Below, in pieces: positions 45,250 to 53,634 of a stretch of 64,000 bases of DNA. The notes beneath the pieces are model-generated. The model was not told where the DNA came from and ran no database searches. It saw only the letters and a list, made by a program, of their open reading frames with translations. Within the stretch, counting starts at the first letter, position 1; the number at the start of each line of letters is the position of its first letter. This DNA comes from Parvibaculum sp. (lineage in GTDB: Bacteria > Pseudomonadota > Alphaproteobacteria > Parvibaculales > Parvibaculaceae), in contig JAEPQD010000001.1 of assembly GCA_017642695.1 (NCBI GenBank), positions 1,559,701-1,623,700 on the forward strand, in the 5' to 3' direction. The translations under genes and the position numbers were made by a program.

Positions 45250-45756
45250 TCACCCCCGGCCCGCATCCTCCACGAGCTCGTCCACCGCGACGGGCCCGGC
45301 ATTGTCGCGCCGGCTGTCGAGGATATAGGCAAGTTCGGAAAAGGCCTCCAGCATCGCATCCCGGTTGCCCTGGTCGAGAAGCGAGGGCAGGTAGCGCGCC
45401 AGCGCCTCCTCGAACTCGCGGTGCTTCTTCAGCCCCTTCGGCGTGAGGCTGAGCCTGACACTGCGCCCGTCTTCCCTGTCCGGCTTCTTCGCGATGAGTC
45501 CGCGCTTTTCCATGTCGGCGATGAGGCCGGAGGCGGTCGGCTTGCGGATCGCCGCTTCCACGGCAAGTTCGCCCGCCCGCTTCGGTCCGCGCTTCAGGAA
45601 CAGCAGGAAGCGGTATTGCGGAATGGTGATATCGAGCTCGCGCGCGAGGCGCTCGAACTCGCGGAACAGCACGACGACGGTGCGCGCCATGAGAATGAGG
45701 CGCCTGTCGATATCCGCGGTCTCCCCCGCTTCCGTGCCGTCCCGCGTATCCGTCAT
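45250..45756 (-). CDS. MarR-family transcriptional regulator
   Basis: A 168-residue winged-helix protein: ITIPQYRFLLFLKRGPKRAGELAVEAAIRKPTASGLIADMEKRGLIAKKPDREDGRSVRLSLTPKG, which is the MarR DNA-binding domain with the typical DREDGRSV wing. It starts 6 bases downstream of the SDR gene stop, so the SDR and marR are one operon. A plausible target is the TTTAGTTCGG-type dyad upstream of nitronate monooxygenase, but there is no such site before the SDR gene, so that link is only suggested. Confidence 0.87.
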   Translation of the reverse strand: MTDTRDGTEAGETADIDRRLILMARTVVVLFREFERLARELDITIPQYRFLLFLKRGPKRAGELAVEAAIRKPTASGLIADMEKRGLIAKKPDREDGRSVRLSLTPKGLKKHREFEEALARYLPSLLDQGNRDAMLEAFSELAYILDSRRDNAGPVAVDELVEDAGRG

Positions 45757-45762
45757 GTGTCC

Positions 45763-46545
45763 TCAGAAAATGGCGTAACCGCCATCGATCACGAACGTGT
45801 CGCCCGAATGATAGGACGAGGCGTCGGAGGTGAGATAGACCGCGACGCCGCCGAAATCGCCCGGCTCGCCCCAGCGCCTGGCCGGCACGCGCGGGATCAC
45901 CTTTTCCGCGAAGGCGGGGGCGGCCTGCGCCTGCGCCGTCATGTCGGTCGCGATCCAGCCCGGCAGGATCGCATTCGCGCGCATGCCGTATTTTGCATGC
46001 TCGACCGCGATCCCCTTCATCATCGAGATCACGCCGCCCTTGGTCGCGGCATAGGCCTCGTTCCGCGCCGCGCCTTCGATGGCGGCAAGGCTCGCGACGC
46101 CGACAAGCGATCCGCCCGCGTCGCCTGCTTTCGCGCGCTCCACCATGTGCCGCGACGTCTCGCGCAGCGTCCAGAACACGCCGTCGAGGTTCACGGCCAG
46201 CGTCTTGCGGTAGAGTTCCGTCGACATCTCGACGAAGGAGGCCGCGCCGAAGCCGACGCCCGCATTCGCGAACACCGCGTCGATCCGGCCGAGTTCCTTC
46301 ACCGTCTGGCCGATCCCGTCCACCACCTGGTTTTCGTCCGAGACGTCCACCTTCCGCGTATAGACTTTCACGCCATGCGCGCGGAGCTGCTCGCCGGCCT
46401 TCTTGTTCTTCTCCTCATTCGTGCCCCAGATCGCGACATCGGCGCCCGATTGCGCGATCGCGTCCGCCATGCCGAGGCCGATGCCCCCGTTGCCGCCCGT
46501 GATAAGGGCCACCTTTCCCGAAAGGTCGAAAGGCTTGTAGCTCAT
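45763..46545 (-). CDS. Short-chain dehydrogenase/reductase
   Basis: A 260-residue classical SDR (TGGNGGIGLG at 16-25, YAATKGG as active-site block, INGGYAIF-type end VIDGGYAIF). It resembles enzymes with 3-oxoacyl or sugar-dehydrogenase annotation; the true substrate is unknown. It is 6 bases upstream of the marR gene in the same direction. Confidence 0.87.
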   Translation of the reverse strand: MSYKPFDLSGKVALITGGNGGIGLGMADAIAQSGADVAIWGTNEEKNKKAGEQLRAHGVKVYTRKVDVSDENQVVDGIGQTVKELGRIDAVFANAGVGFGAASFVEMSTELYRKTLAVNLDGVFWTLRETSRHMVERAKAGDAGGSLVGVASLAAIEGAARNEAYAATKGGVISMMKGIAVEHAKYGMRANAILPGWIATDMTAQAQAAPAFAEKVIPRVPARRWGEPGDFGGVAVYLTSDASSYHSGDTFVIDGGYAIF

Positions 46546-46626
46546 CTCCTGGTCTCCCTGATTGTGCGTTCTGATTTTCTTCTGTGCTGTTCGCGGCGCG
46601 CAGCTTCCGCACCGCGTCGCCGCCGG

Positions 46627-46992
46627 TCAATTCCTCGTTTGGGGAGTGCGCGCCGGTTTTGCCGCTGCCGTCGCGTCGCGCGGCTCTTCCTGAAGTTCGG
46701 AGCAGACGAAATAGGGTTTGAAGTCGAGCGTCTCGGGGTCCGGCGGCACCTGGCAGGAATAGATCGAGGCGCCTTTCTGAAGCACCAGTGCCGTGCCGAG
46801 ATTGCCCCGGATCTCGTAACCGTCGCCCGCGAGCTCCGTCAGCGACTTGTCGGTGGCGACGAAGGGGCCCGCCCGCTTGCCCGTTTCGTAACGGTCGCTC
46901 TGGGTGGCGGTCGGGGCGGCAGCCTGCGCCGCTGCGGCGCCCGGAAGAAGCGCCAGCATCAGCGCGAGCACGGGGAGGGTTCGGGAGATCAT
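46627..46992 (-). CDS. Exported hypothetical protein
   Basis: A 121-residue protein with a signal peptide (MISRTLPVLALMLALLPGAAAAQA, cut near AAA-QA) and a soluble region (TDKSLTELAGDGYEIRGNLGTALVLQKGASIYSCQVPPDP). No family recognised with certainty. It would be periplasmic. Confidence 0.7.
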   Translation of the reverse strand: MISRTLPVLALMLALLPGAAAAQAAAPTATQSDRYETGKRAGPFVATDKSLTELAGDGYEIRGNLGTALVLQKGASIYSCQVPPDPETLDFKPYFVCSELQEEPRDATAAAKPARTPQTRN

Positions 46993-47074
46993 GGGACGCA
47001 GACTCCAAAGGGAAAGGGCGGCGCGATCTTAAAGCATCGCGCGGCGGGTTCAATTGAGCGCCGGGGCCTGCCGC

Positions 47075-47569
47075 TCAACGCGCGCAACGCGCACAAAGCC
47101 CCGAAATCTCGACCACTTTCCGCTCGGCGGCGAACTGCGTCCGCTTCGCGGCCGCTTCCAGCGCCGTTTCGAGCTTTCGGTCGACGATTTCCTCCGTCGC
47201 CCCGCAATGGCGGCAGATCAGGAACTGGCCGGAATGCGGCGCGCCGGCCTCGACGCAGCCGAGATAGGCATTGAGCGATTCGATCTTGTGGATCAGCCCT
47301 TCGCCCATCAGGAAGTCGAGCGCCCGGTAGACCGTCGGCGGCCGCGCCGATTTGTGGCTGCGGCTCAATTCGTCCAGCACCTCGTAGGCGCCCACCGGCT
47401 TGTGGCTCCGCCACACGATCTGCAGCACCTTTTCGCGGATCGGCGTCAGTTGCACGCCGCGCGCCGCGCAGAGCTCGCGCGCCGTCGCCAGCGCATCCTC
47501 GATGCAGGCCCGGTGATTATGCGTCTGGTGCGCCTGAAGGGCGTTTTGTGCCGCGTCTTGCGCCGCCAT
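47075..47569 (-). CDS. zur: Fur-family zinc regulator (Zur)
   Basis: A 164-residue Fur-family protein with an N-terminal winged helix (ARGVQLTPIREKVLQIVWRSHKPVGAYEVLDELSRSHKSARPPTVYRALDFLMGEGLIHKIESLNAYLGC) and two CxxC zinc-structural motifs (Cys119/122 and Cys159/162). The last two Cys at the very end and the His-poor start favour Zur over Fur. It would repress zinc-uptake genes when zinc is plentiful. AAGGAGA lies before ATG 47569 and a partial dyad in its promoter may be its own operator. Confidence 0.85.
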   Translation of the reverse strand: MAAQDAAQNALQAHQTHNHRACIEDALATARELCAARGVQLTPIREKVLQIVWRSHKPVGAYEVLDELSRSHKSARPPTVYRALDFLMGEGLIHKIESLNAYLGCVEAGAPHSGQFLICRHCGATEEIVDRKLETALEAAAKRTQFAAERKVVEISGLCARCAR

Positions 47570-47588
47570 GCCGTCTCCTTTGTTGCGC

Positions 47589-47609
47589 CAATGCTACACT
47601 ATAACAATC
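47589..47609. promoter_or_regulatory. Possible Zur operator in the zur-SRAP divergent region
   Basis: A 21-bp imperfect dyad, with TG-TA-A-T-TA-CA spacing, matching at 12 of 20 outer positions, lies 20 bp before zur. It overlaps a TATAGT -10-like box on the minus strand. The consensus was not checked against any dataset. Confidence 0.35.
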
Positions 47610-47684
47610 CGCCCTGTCTTGCCCGCGCGGGGCAGGATCGGTGCGGCATACACCGGAACCGCGACTCACCTTATCCTCGCGCCC

Positions 47685-48434
47685 ATGTGCGGACGCTATG
47701 CGATAACCCTGCCCCCGAAGGCGATGCGTGACCTTTTCGGCTTTCTCGACGAGCCGGATTTCCCGCCGCGCTACAACATTGCGCCCTCCCAGCCGGTCCC
47801 CGTGGTGATCCGCGAGAATGACGGCGAGGGCAGGCCGCGCCGCCGTTTCCTCCTCGTCCGCTGGGGCCTCGTGCCTTCCTGGGCGAAGGAAATGCCGCAA
47901 TCGCTGCTCATCAACGCCCGCGCGGAAACCATCGCCGAAAAGCCCTCCTTCCGCGGCGCCTTCCGCCACCACCGCGCGCTGATGCCCGCGACCGGCTTCT
48001 ACGAATGGCAGGCGGTAGGGAAGGGTCCGAAGCAGCCCTTCTTCATCCGCCGCCGCGACGGCAAGCCCTTCGCCATGGCCGCCGTCTTCGACACATGGAT
48101 GCCGTCCGGCGGCAGCGAGCTCGACAGCTGCGCCATCGTCACCACGGAAGCGAACGAGACCCTGCGCCCCGTCCATCACCGGATGCCCGTCATTCTGGAC
48201 GAGAAGGACTGGGACCTCTGGCTCGATCCGGCGGCGACCGAGAAAGAGCTCCTCGCGCTGCTCCGCCCCGCGCCCGACGATCTCATGGAGGCGATACCCG
48301 TCAGCACACGGATCAACCGCGTCGCCAACGACGACCCCTCGCTTCAGGAGCGTGGGCATGTCGAGGCCGAGCCCGCGCCCGCGCCGCGCCCGAAGAAGCG
48401 CGCCGAAGACACCCGCCAGATGGGCTTGTTCTGA
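47685..48434 (+). CDS. SOS response-associated peptidase (SRAP, YedK/HMCES family)
   Basis: A 249-residue protein that forms a covalent thiazolidine cross-link with abasic sites in single-stranded DNA. Cys2 follows the start Met and is the reactive residue (MCGRYA), Asn77, Glu107 (FYEW) and His164 (HHRMP) complete the conserved site. The start ATG 47685 is essential, since Cys2 must be exposed after Met removal. It is divergent from zur. No LexA site was seen. Confidence 0.93.
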   Translation: MCGRYAITLPPKAMRDLFGFLDEPDFPPRYNIAPSQPVPVVIRENDGEGRPRRRFLLVRWGLVPSWAKEMPQSLLINARAETIAEKPSFRGAFRHHRALMPATGFYEWQAVGKGPKQPFFIRRRDGKPFAMAAVFDTWMPSGGSELDSCAIVTTEANETLRPVHHRMPVILDEKDWDLWLDPAATEKELLALLRPAPDDLMEAIPVSTRINRVANDDPSLQERGHVEAEPAPAPRPKKRAEDTRQMGLF

Positions 48435-48450
48435 TCATGTCGGGTGTCTG

Positions 48451-49563
48451 ATGGAGGACGAACCGTCTAGGTCTGACATCTTCCGGGAGTTCGCGCTCGC
48501 TGTTGAGGCTGACCCCGGCGACTACAAGAGCTGGACCAACTGGGGAATTGCCTTGTCAGACCTCGCTGAACGCGAGGAAGACGAAACTCTCTTCGAAGAG
48601 AGTTTCGCGAAATTTGCACGGGCGGCGGAAGTCGCTCCCGGCGTCTATCAGATTTGGAGCAACTGGGGCGTTGCTCTCGCCGATTGCGCTACGTTGGGCG
48701 GCGATACGGGGCTATACGAACAGGCTTTTGAAAAATTCTCCCGCGCCGCTGCCTTGCAGCCTGACGCGGCGGTGATCTGGCGAGGATGGGCCGGCGCCCT
48801 CTCGGCTTGCGCCGAGGCGAAGGGCGCCGAAACCCTGCTCGACGAAAGCTGCGAGAAGTACGAGAAGGCGGTGGAAGCGGACCCGGAACATGCCGCTGCG
48901 TGGTATTCTTGGGCTCGGGTGCTGGTGATCATCGCCCGCATACGACAGGACCTGCTTTTCTACAGGCAGGCATCCGAAAGGTATGAGAGAGCGGTTGGTG
49001 CAAGACCGGACTTCCACGAGGCTTGGAACAATTGGGGCCTCGTGTTGTGCGAATGGGCGTCGCGTGGCGGCGATCCGGCCCTTGTCGAACAATCGTTGGA
49101 GAAGTTCGCAAAGGCGGTAGAGATTCAGCCCGACAAGGTTTCTGCTCTCGGAAACTGGGGTACTGCTCTGACCAGTCTGGCGAGGCTCCGCAAGGATGAA
49201 GCCTTGTACGAGGATGCGTTCGATAAATTCGCTGCTGCGACCAAAGCCGCGCCCGACTTTCACTACACGAGACTTTCCTGGGCGAACGCACTGGTGGAAC
49301 TTGCCGACTTGCGAAGCGATCTGGGTCTCCTCTCTGCGGCGCGAGACCAGTTTCGGGAGGCGGAGCGGCTCGAACCTGCCGACGTGTTCGACTATGCGCG
49401 CTTTTGCGCCCGGACCGGGGACATCGAAGGCTGTCGGGAGAAACTGCTCAGAAGCCGCTTCAGGGGCACGCTGCCGTCGCGAACGGACCTCTTGGAAGAT
49501 GAAGGCTTCGCTGCCGTTCGCGATCTCGACTGGTTCAAGGAACTGATCGCCGATCTTCCCTGA
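48451..49563 (+). CDS. TPR-like protein with seven regular 41-residue repeats
   Basis: A 370-residue protein made almost entirely of seven consecutive 41-residue units (from about residue 25), each with a W..NWG.AL..LA core, an acidic turn and a FAKF..A....PD end. This length is greater than the 34 of standard TPRs and is kept exactly. The C-terminal 60 residues differ. Codon use is less GC-biased than neighbours, which may mean later acquisition. No signal peptide or membrane span, so probably a cytoplasmic scaffold. An open extension upstream overlaps the SRAP gene and is rejected. Confidence 0.8.
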   Translation: MEDEPSRSDIFREFALAVEADPGDYKSWTNWGIALSDLAEREEDETLFEESFAKFARAAEVAPGVYQIWSNWGVALADCATLGGDTGLYEQAFEKFSRAAALQPDAAVIWRGWAGALSACAEAKGAETLLDESCEKYEKAVEADPEHAAAWYSWARVLVIIARIRQDLLFYRQASERYERAVGARPDFHEAWNNWGLVLCEWASRGGDPALVEQSLEKFAKAVEIQPDKVSALGNWGTALTSLARLRKDEALYEDAFDKFAAATKAAPDFHYTRLSWANALVELADLRSDLGLLSAARDQFREAERLEPADVFDYARFCARTGDIEGCREKLLRSRFRGTLPSRTDLLEDEGFAAVRDLDWFKELIADLP

Positions 49564-49572
49564 GCGCCATCC

Positions 49573-50034
49573 TCACCCCACCGCCGTCGGCGTCTCCCTG
49601 AGCCGCTTCGACAGCACCACGACCTCGTCCTCGCCATAGCCGAGCGCCGCATAGAACCCCGTCACGGCCTCGTTGCCGCGCCGGACCATGAGGTTGATCT
49701 TCCAGACGCCCCGCGCCCGGAGCCACGCCTCCGCCGCCTCCATGATGAGCCGCCCGAGTCCCTGGCCCCGGAGCGCCGGGTCCGCCGCCACGTAGTAGAC
49801 CGCACCCCGGTGCCCGTCATGGCCGACCATGGCGGAGGCGACGATGCGCCCGTCCTTCTCCGCCACCAGAACGTCAGAGGCGGGGCCCCGCCGCGCGAAG
49901 GCGATGTCTTCCGCCGCATCGTTCCAGGGCCGCGTCAGGCCTGAGACTTCCCATAGCGCGGCGAGCGCCGCCTCCTCCCCGTCCCGGGCGGGCCGCACCT
50001 CGATGGGCGCCGATTCGATATCCCCTTGAGCCAT
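49573..50034 (-). CDS. GNAT-family N-acetyltransferase (YpeA-like)
   Basis: A 153-residue GNAT-fold acetyltransferase. GLTRPWNDAAEDIAFA, HDGHRGAVYYVAADPALRGQGLGRLIMEAAEAWL (acetyl-CoA-binding motif R-x-x-G-x-G) and YAALGYGEDEVVVLSKRL match E. coli YpeA closely from memory. Substrate unknown. ATG 50034 was chosen because a longer N-terminus is not conserved. It is convergent with the TPR-like gene and divergent from the CNNM protein. Confidence 0.85.
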   Translation of the reverse strand: MAQGDIESAPIEVRPARDGEEAALAALWEVSGLTRPWNDAAEDIAFARRGPASDVLVAEKDGRIVASAMVGHDGHRGAVYYVAADPALRGQGLGRLIMEAAEAWLRARGVWKINLMVRRGNEAVTGFYAALGYGEDEVVVLSKRLRETPTAVG

Positions 50035-50152
50035 GTGCTTTCTCCGGCAGCGGGAAAAGCCTGCAACCATAGTGCAAAACCGGCACCCCCGCTTCCCCGT
50101 CGCCAATCCGCGCGGTTCCCTCTATAATCTCCCCCTAGGCCTCGGGGACCCC

Positions 50153-51493
50153 ATGCTTTCGAACATCATCATTCTGCTCGTTCTGATCGCGCTGAACGGG
50201 TTCTTTTCGATGTCGGAAATGGCCGTCGTCTCTTCGCGGCGTCAGCGCCTGCAGGCGCTGCTCACGAAGCGCAAGCGCAGCGACGCGCCGACCACAGGCC
50301 CCGAAATCGCGCTCCAGCTCCAGGCCGAGCCCGGCCGCTTCCTTTCCTCCGTCCAGATCGGCATCACGCTGGTCGGCGTCTTCACCGGCGCCTTCGGTGG
50401 CGCGACGCTCGCGGGGCCCATTTCCTCCTTCATGGTCGACTGGCCCTGGATCGGGCCCTATGCGGAAGAACTCGCCTTCGGCTTCGTCGTCATCGTCCTG
50501 ACCTATCTCTCGCTGATCCTCGGCGAGCTTGCGCCGAAGCGTATCGCGCTCTCGAACCCGGAAGGCATCGCGTCCGCCATCGCCCGGCCCATGAGCCGCC
50601 TGTCGAAACTCCTCGCCCCCGCCGTCACCTTCCTCTCCTGGTCGACGGAAGCCGTCGTCCGCGTCTACGGCATAACCGGCCGCGACGTGCCGAAGGTCAC
50701 GGAAGACGAGATCAGGCATCTGGTGGAGGAGGGGGCAGCCTCCGGCGCCATCGAAAGCGTCGAGCGCGACATCGTGAACCGCGTCTTCCATCTCGGCGAC
50801 ACGCGCGTCGCCGAGATCATGACGCCGCGCGTCCAGCTCGTCTGGCTCGATGTCGAGGAACCGGTCGAGGAAAACCTCGCCGTCATCCGCGAGCACCAGA
50901 AGATGCGCTATCCCGTGCGCCGCGGCACGAACGGCCCCTTCATCGGCATGATCCGCCTCGAGGACCTCTTCCTCAATCCGAGGTCGAACGATCAGCTTCT
51001 CGCGCGCATGTCGCCGCCGCTCTACATCCCGCGCACGGCAAGCGTGCTGAAGACGCTCGGCATCCTTCAGTCCGAAAACATGTTCATGGGTTTCATCATC
51101 GATGAATATGGCGATGTCGTCGGCACCATCACCATGTCGGAAATCTTCTTCGCCATGATCGGCGACATTTCGGATCACGCGGCGGACCAGAACCCTTCCG
51201 TGGCGATCCGCGAGGACGGCTCCTGGATCATCGACGGGGTCGTCTCGGTCGACGAGGTCCGCCGTCTCCTCAAGCTTCAGAAGCTCCCCGGCGACGAGAG
51301 CCCGGAGGTGAACACGCTCGCCGGCGTCATGTTCAACTGGTTCGGCCGCCTGCCGCGCGAGGGCGACTATTTCGCCTGGAACGGCTACCGCTTCGAGATC
51401 GTCGACATGGATGGCCCCCGCATCGACAAGATCCTGATCGTCCCCGCCCAGAACCTCCCCATCGGCAACGCGCTCGCGCGCAGCGCGGATTGA
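50153..51493 (+). CDS. CNNM-domain protein with CBS pair (hemolysin/CorC family)
   Basis: A 446-residue inner-membrane protein: N-terminal DUF21/CNNM domain with about four spans (LSNIIILLVLIALNGFFSMSEMAVVSSRR; ...), a central pair of CBS domains (about 200-330) and a C-terminal CorC_HlyC domain. Such proteins are linked to magnesium or other divalent cation export and to stress resistance. Start ATG 50153 is supported by the SMSEMAVVSS segment's usual position. Confidence 0.88.
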   Translation: MLSNIIILLVLIALNGFFSMSEMAVVSSRRQRLQALLTKRKRSDAPTTGPEIALQLQAEPGRFLSSVQIGITLVGVFTGAFGGATLAGPISSFMVDWPWIGPYAEELAFGFVVIVLTYLSLILGELAPKRIALSNPEGIASAIARPMSRLSKLLAPAVTFLSWSTEAVVRVYGITGRDVPKVTEDEIRHLVEEGAASGAIESVERDIVNRVFHLGDTRVAEIMTPRVQLVWLDVEEPVEENLAVIREHQKMRYPVRRGTNGPFIGMIRLEDLFLNPRSNDQLLARMSPPLYIPRTASVLKTLGILQSENMFMGFIIDEYGDVVGTITMSEIFFAMIGDISDHAADQNPSVAIREDGSWIIDGVVSVDEVRRLLKLQKLPGDESPEVNTLAGVMFNWFGRLPREGDYFAWNGYRFEIVDMDGPRIDKILIVPAQNLPIGNALARSAD

Positions 51494-51517
51494 GCGGCCG
51501 AACATCAAAACAAAATA

Positions 51518-51548
51518 TGTCACCCCCGGGCTTGACCCGGGGGTCCAG
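51518..51548 (+). repeat. REP-like palindrome, left flank of the GIY-YIG gene
   Basis: A 31-base element ending in CCAG with a 9-bp stem (CACCCCCGGG core/CCCGGGGGT). It is an exact inverted copy of 51890-51920, and the GIY-YIG gene sits between. Confidence 0.85.
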
Positions 51549-51583
51549 TAGCCGCCGACAGGCGGCGTCCCTCTTCGCAAGAC

Positions 51584-51871
51584 TCAAAAAAGCTCCGGAT
51601 AAAGATCGCGCCACGAGGGATTCATCTCTTCGATCAGCGCAACTTTCCATGCACGCGACCAGTGCTTCAGGTTCTTCTCGCGCTGTATTGCTGTCCGCGC
51701 CTCGCTGTGCACTTCGTACCATACGAGAAGCTTCACGCCGTACCGGCTCGTGAAACCCTTGTCGATCTCCTCGCGATGTTCGGATATCCGGCGTTGGATG
51801 TCGTTGGTCACGCCCGTGTAAAGCGTTCCATTCCGGTCGCTTGCAAGGATATAGACATAATAATCCTTCAT
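51584..51871 (-). CDS. GIY-YIG nuclease family protein
   Basis: A 95-residue single-domain GIY-YIG nuclease of the small UvrC-type group. The motif VYIL (6-9), YTG (18-20), Arg28 and a Glu near residue 65 are the expected catalytic positions. ATG 51871 has GAGG close upstream. The gene is bounded on each side by inverted REP copies, and a third related copy lies 115 bp beyond, so its role may be tied to these repeats; small GIY-YIG genes in this group are often found near such repeats in my recollection. Confidence 0.85.
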   Translation of the reverse strand: MKDYYVYILASDRNGTLYTGVTNDIQRRISEHREEIDKGFTSRYGVKLLVWYEVHSEARTAIQREKNLKHWSRAWKVALIEEMNPSWRDLYPELF

Positions 51872-51889
51872 GCACCTCGCCCGGAGCCC

Positions 51890-51920
51890 CTGGACCCCCG
51901 GGTCAAGCCCGGGGGTGACA
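51890..51920 (-). repeat. REP-like palindrome, right flank of the GIY-YIG gene
   Basis: Inverted, 31-base exact copy of the element at 51518-51548, 18 bases upstream of the GIY-YIG start. Confidence 0.85.
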
Positions 51921-51986
51921 AGTTTGTTTGAAATGCGAGAAAGTGGACAGCCCCTCGGAAAGAAAACACTCAATCAAAAAACAATA

Positions 51987-52017
51987 TGTCATTGCCGGGC
52001 TTGACCCGGCAATCCAG
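51987..52017 (+). repeat. REP-like palindrome, variant stem
   Basis: Same 31-base layout, but the outer stem is ATTGCCGGG/CCCGGCAAT in place of ACCCCCGGG/CCCGGGGGT. Paired changes on both arms keep base pairing. Confidence 0.85.
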
Positions 52018-52084
52018 GGGCCGCTTGTTCCGCGCCCCGCCGTCGCGGAATCGTGGCGCGAAACTCACAAGACGGGAGAGGAGG

Positions 52085-53512
52085 CTAAACCACCTTCCCC
52101 GGATTGAGCACCCCCTTCGGGTCGAGCGCCTGTTTCAGCGCCCGCATCATCTCCATCTCGACGCTCGATTTCGTCGCCGCAATCTCGTCGCGCTTCAATT
52201 GCCCGACGCCGTGCTCCGCGCTGATCGAACCGCCCATCTCGCGCACGATGTCATGCACGATGGCGTTCATCTCGTCCCAGCGCGCGAGGAACGCCGCCTT
52301 GTCCGCACCCATATCGGAACTGAGGGGTTGACTGAGATTGAAGTGAACATTCCCGTCGCCGATATGGCCGAACGGCACGGGCCGCACACCCGGCAGCCGC
52401 GCACTCACTGCCTCGCTCGCCCTCGCGATGAAATCCGCCATCCGCGACACAGGCACCGACACATCGTGCTTGATGCTCCCGCCTTCCTCGCGCTGCACGT
52501 CGGAAAGGCTCTCGCGCAGCCGCCAGAAATCGGCACGCTGCGTTTCCGACTGGGCGACGACGGCATCCGTCACGAGCCCCTGTTCGAGCCCCTCGGCAAG
52601 CGCCGCTTCCATCGTCTCGGGAAGTCCCGCCGCCTTCGTCCCCGCCGTCATCTCGACCAGCACATACCAGGGCGACGGATCGGGCAGCGGGTCGCTCGCC
52701 CCTTCCACATGCGCGGTCACGAACTCGATGCCGATCCGCGGCACCAGCTCGAAGGTCGACACCAGCCCGCCCGACAGCCCGTCCGCGATCCGCAGCAGTT
52801 TCACCGCCGCTTCGACGCCCGGCACGGCGGCGAACGCCGTCTCGACCGATTGCGGCCTTGGGAAAAGTTTCAGCACCGCCCCGGTGATGATGCCGAGCGT
52901 CCCCTCCGATCCCATGAAGAGGTGGCGGAGGTCGTAGCCCGTATTGTCCTTGCGGAGCCCCGTGAGTCCGTTCCAGATCTCGCCATTCGCCAGCACCACT
53001 TCGAGCCCCAGCACGAGGTCGCGCGCGTTCCCGTAGCGAAGCACCTGCGTGCCGCCCGCATTGGTCGCGAGATTGCCGCCGATCTGGCACGAGCCTTCCG
53101 AGGCAAGGCTCAGCGGAAACAGCCGGTCCACCTCGCGCGCCGCCTCCTGCGCGGCGGCGAGCGTCACACCCGCATCGACGGTGAGCGTGTTGTTCTCTGT
53201 GTCCACCGCGCGCACGCGGTTCATGCGGGCGAGCGACAGCACGATCTCGTCGCCGCTCCCGTCCGGCACCTGCCCGCCGACAAGCCCCGTGTTCCCGCCT
53301 TGCGGCACGACATGGACGCCCGCTTCATGCGCGACCTTCATGATCGCTGAGACTTCCTCCACCGACGCCGGTTTCAGCACAGCCGCCGCGCGCCCGCGAA
53401 AGAGCTCGCGCCGCTCCGCGAGATGGGGTGCCATGTCCGCTTCCGCGTCCACATAGCCCTTCTCGCCGGCGATCTCCTTCAGCCGCTGCAATGTCTCGGG
53501 GGTGGGTTTCAT
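52085..53512 (-). CDS. FAD-linked oxidase (D-2-hydroxyacid dehydrogenase type)
   Basis: A 475-residue FAD-binding oxidoreductase of the GlcD/D-lactate dehydrogenase family. VVPQGGNTGLVGGQVPDGSGDEIVLSL and ASEGSCQIGGNLATNAGGTQVLRYGNARDLVLGLEVVLANG are the FAD-binding part; the C-terminal half carries the substrate-binding HIGDGNVHFN and EHGVG blocks. It would oxidise a D-2-hydroxy acid such as D-lactate, glycolate or D-2-hydroxyglutarate; the precise substrate is unknown. Confidence 0.87.
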   Translation of the reverse strand: MKPTPETLQRLKEIAGEKGYVDAEADMAPHLAERRELFRGRAAAVLKPASVEEVSAIMKVAHEAGVHVVPQGGNTGLVGGQVPDGSGDEIVLSLARMNRVRAVDTENNTLTVDAGVTLAAAQEAAREVDRLFPLSLASEGSCQIGGNLATNAGGTQVLRYGNARDLVLGLEVVLANGEIWNGLTGLRKDNTGYDLRHLFMGSEGTLGIITGAVLKLFPRPQSVETAFAAVPGVEAAVKLLRIADGLSGGLVSTFELVPRIGIEFVTAHVEGASDPLPDPSPWYVLVEMTAGTKAAGLPETMEAALAEGLEQGLVTDAVVAQSETQRADFWRLRESLSDVQREEGGSIKHDVSVPVSRMADFIARASEAVSARLPGVRPVPFGHIGDGNVHFNLSQPLSSDMGADKAAFLARWDEMNAIVHDIVREMGGSISAEHGVGQLKRDEIAATKSSVEMEMMRALKQALDPKGVLNPGKVV

Positions 53513-53527
53513 TCTTCTTTCTTATCA

Positions 53528-53580
53528 TGTCATTGCCGGGCTTGCCTGTCCCGGCGAAAGCCGGGAACCCGGCAATCCAG
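53528..53580 (+). repeat. REP-like palindrome with nested hairpin
   Basis: Outer stem ATTGCCGGG/CCCGGCAAT as in the copy at 51987, but the 5-base loop is replaced by a segment holding a second hairpin, CCCGGCGAAAGCCGGG. It sits upstream of the FAD oxidase start. Confidence 0.8.
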
Positions 53581-53634
53581 TAGCCGCGCAGCGGCGTCCT
53601 CTTCAAAAATTCTGGCCTGAAAACAGGGCGGCCT

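Noticed and set aside
43789..47274. Plus-strand open frame of over 1100 codons
   Set aside because: It is antisense to the STAS, lactate dehydrogenase, marR, SDR and zur genes, all of which have clear families.
51890..52017. Short open frames reading through the REP copies (LDPRVKPGGDK-type translation)
   Set aside because: They are repeat-derived translations that appear wherever the palindrome lies and are not genes.
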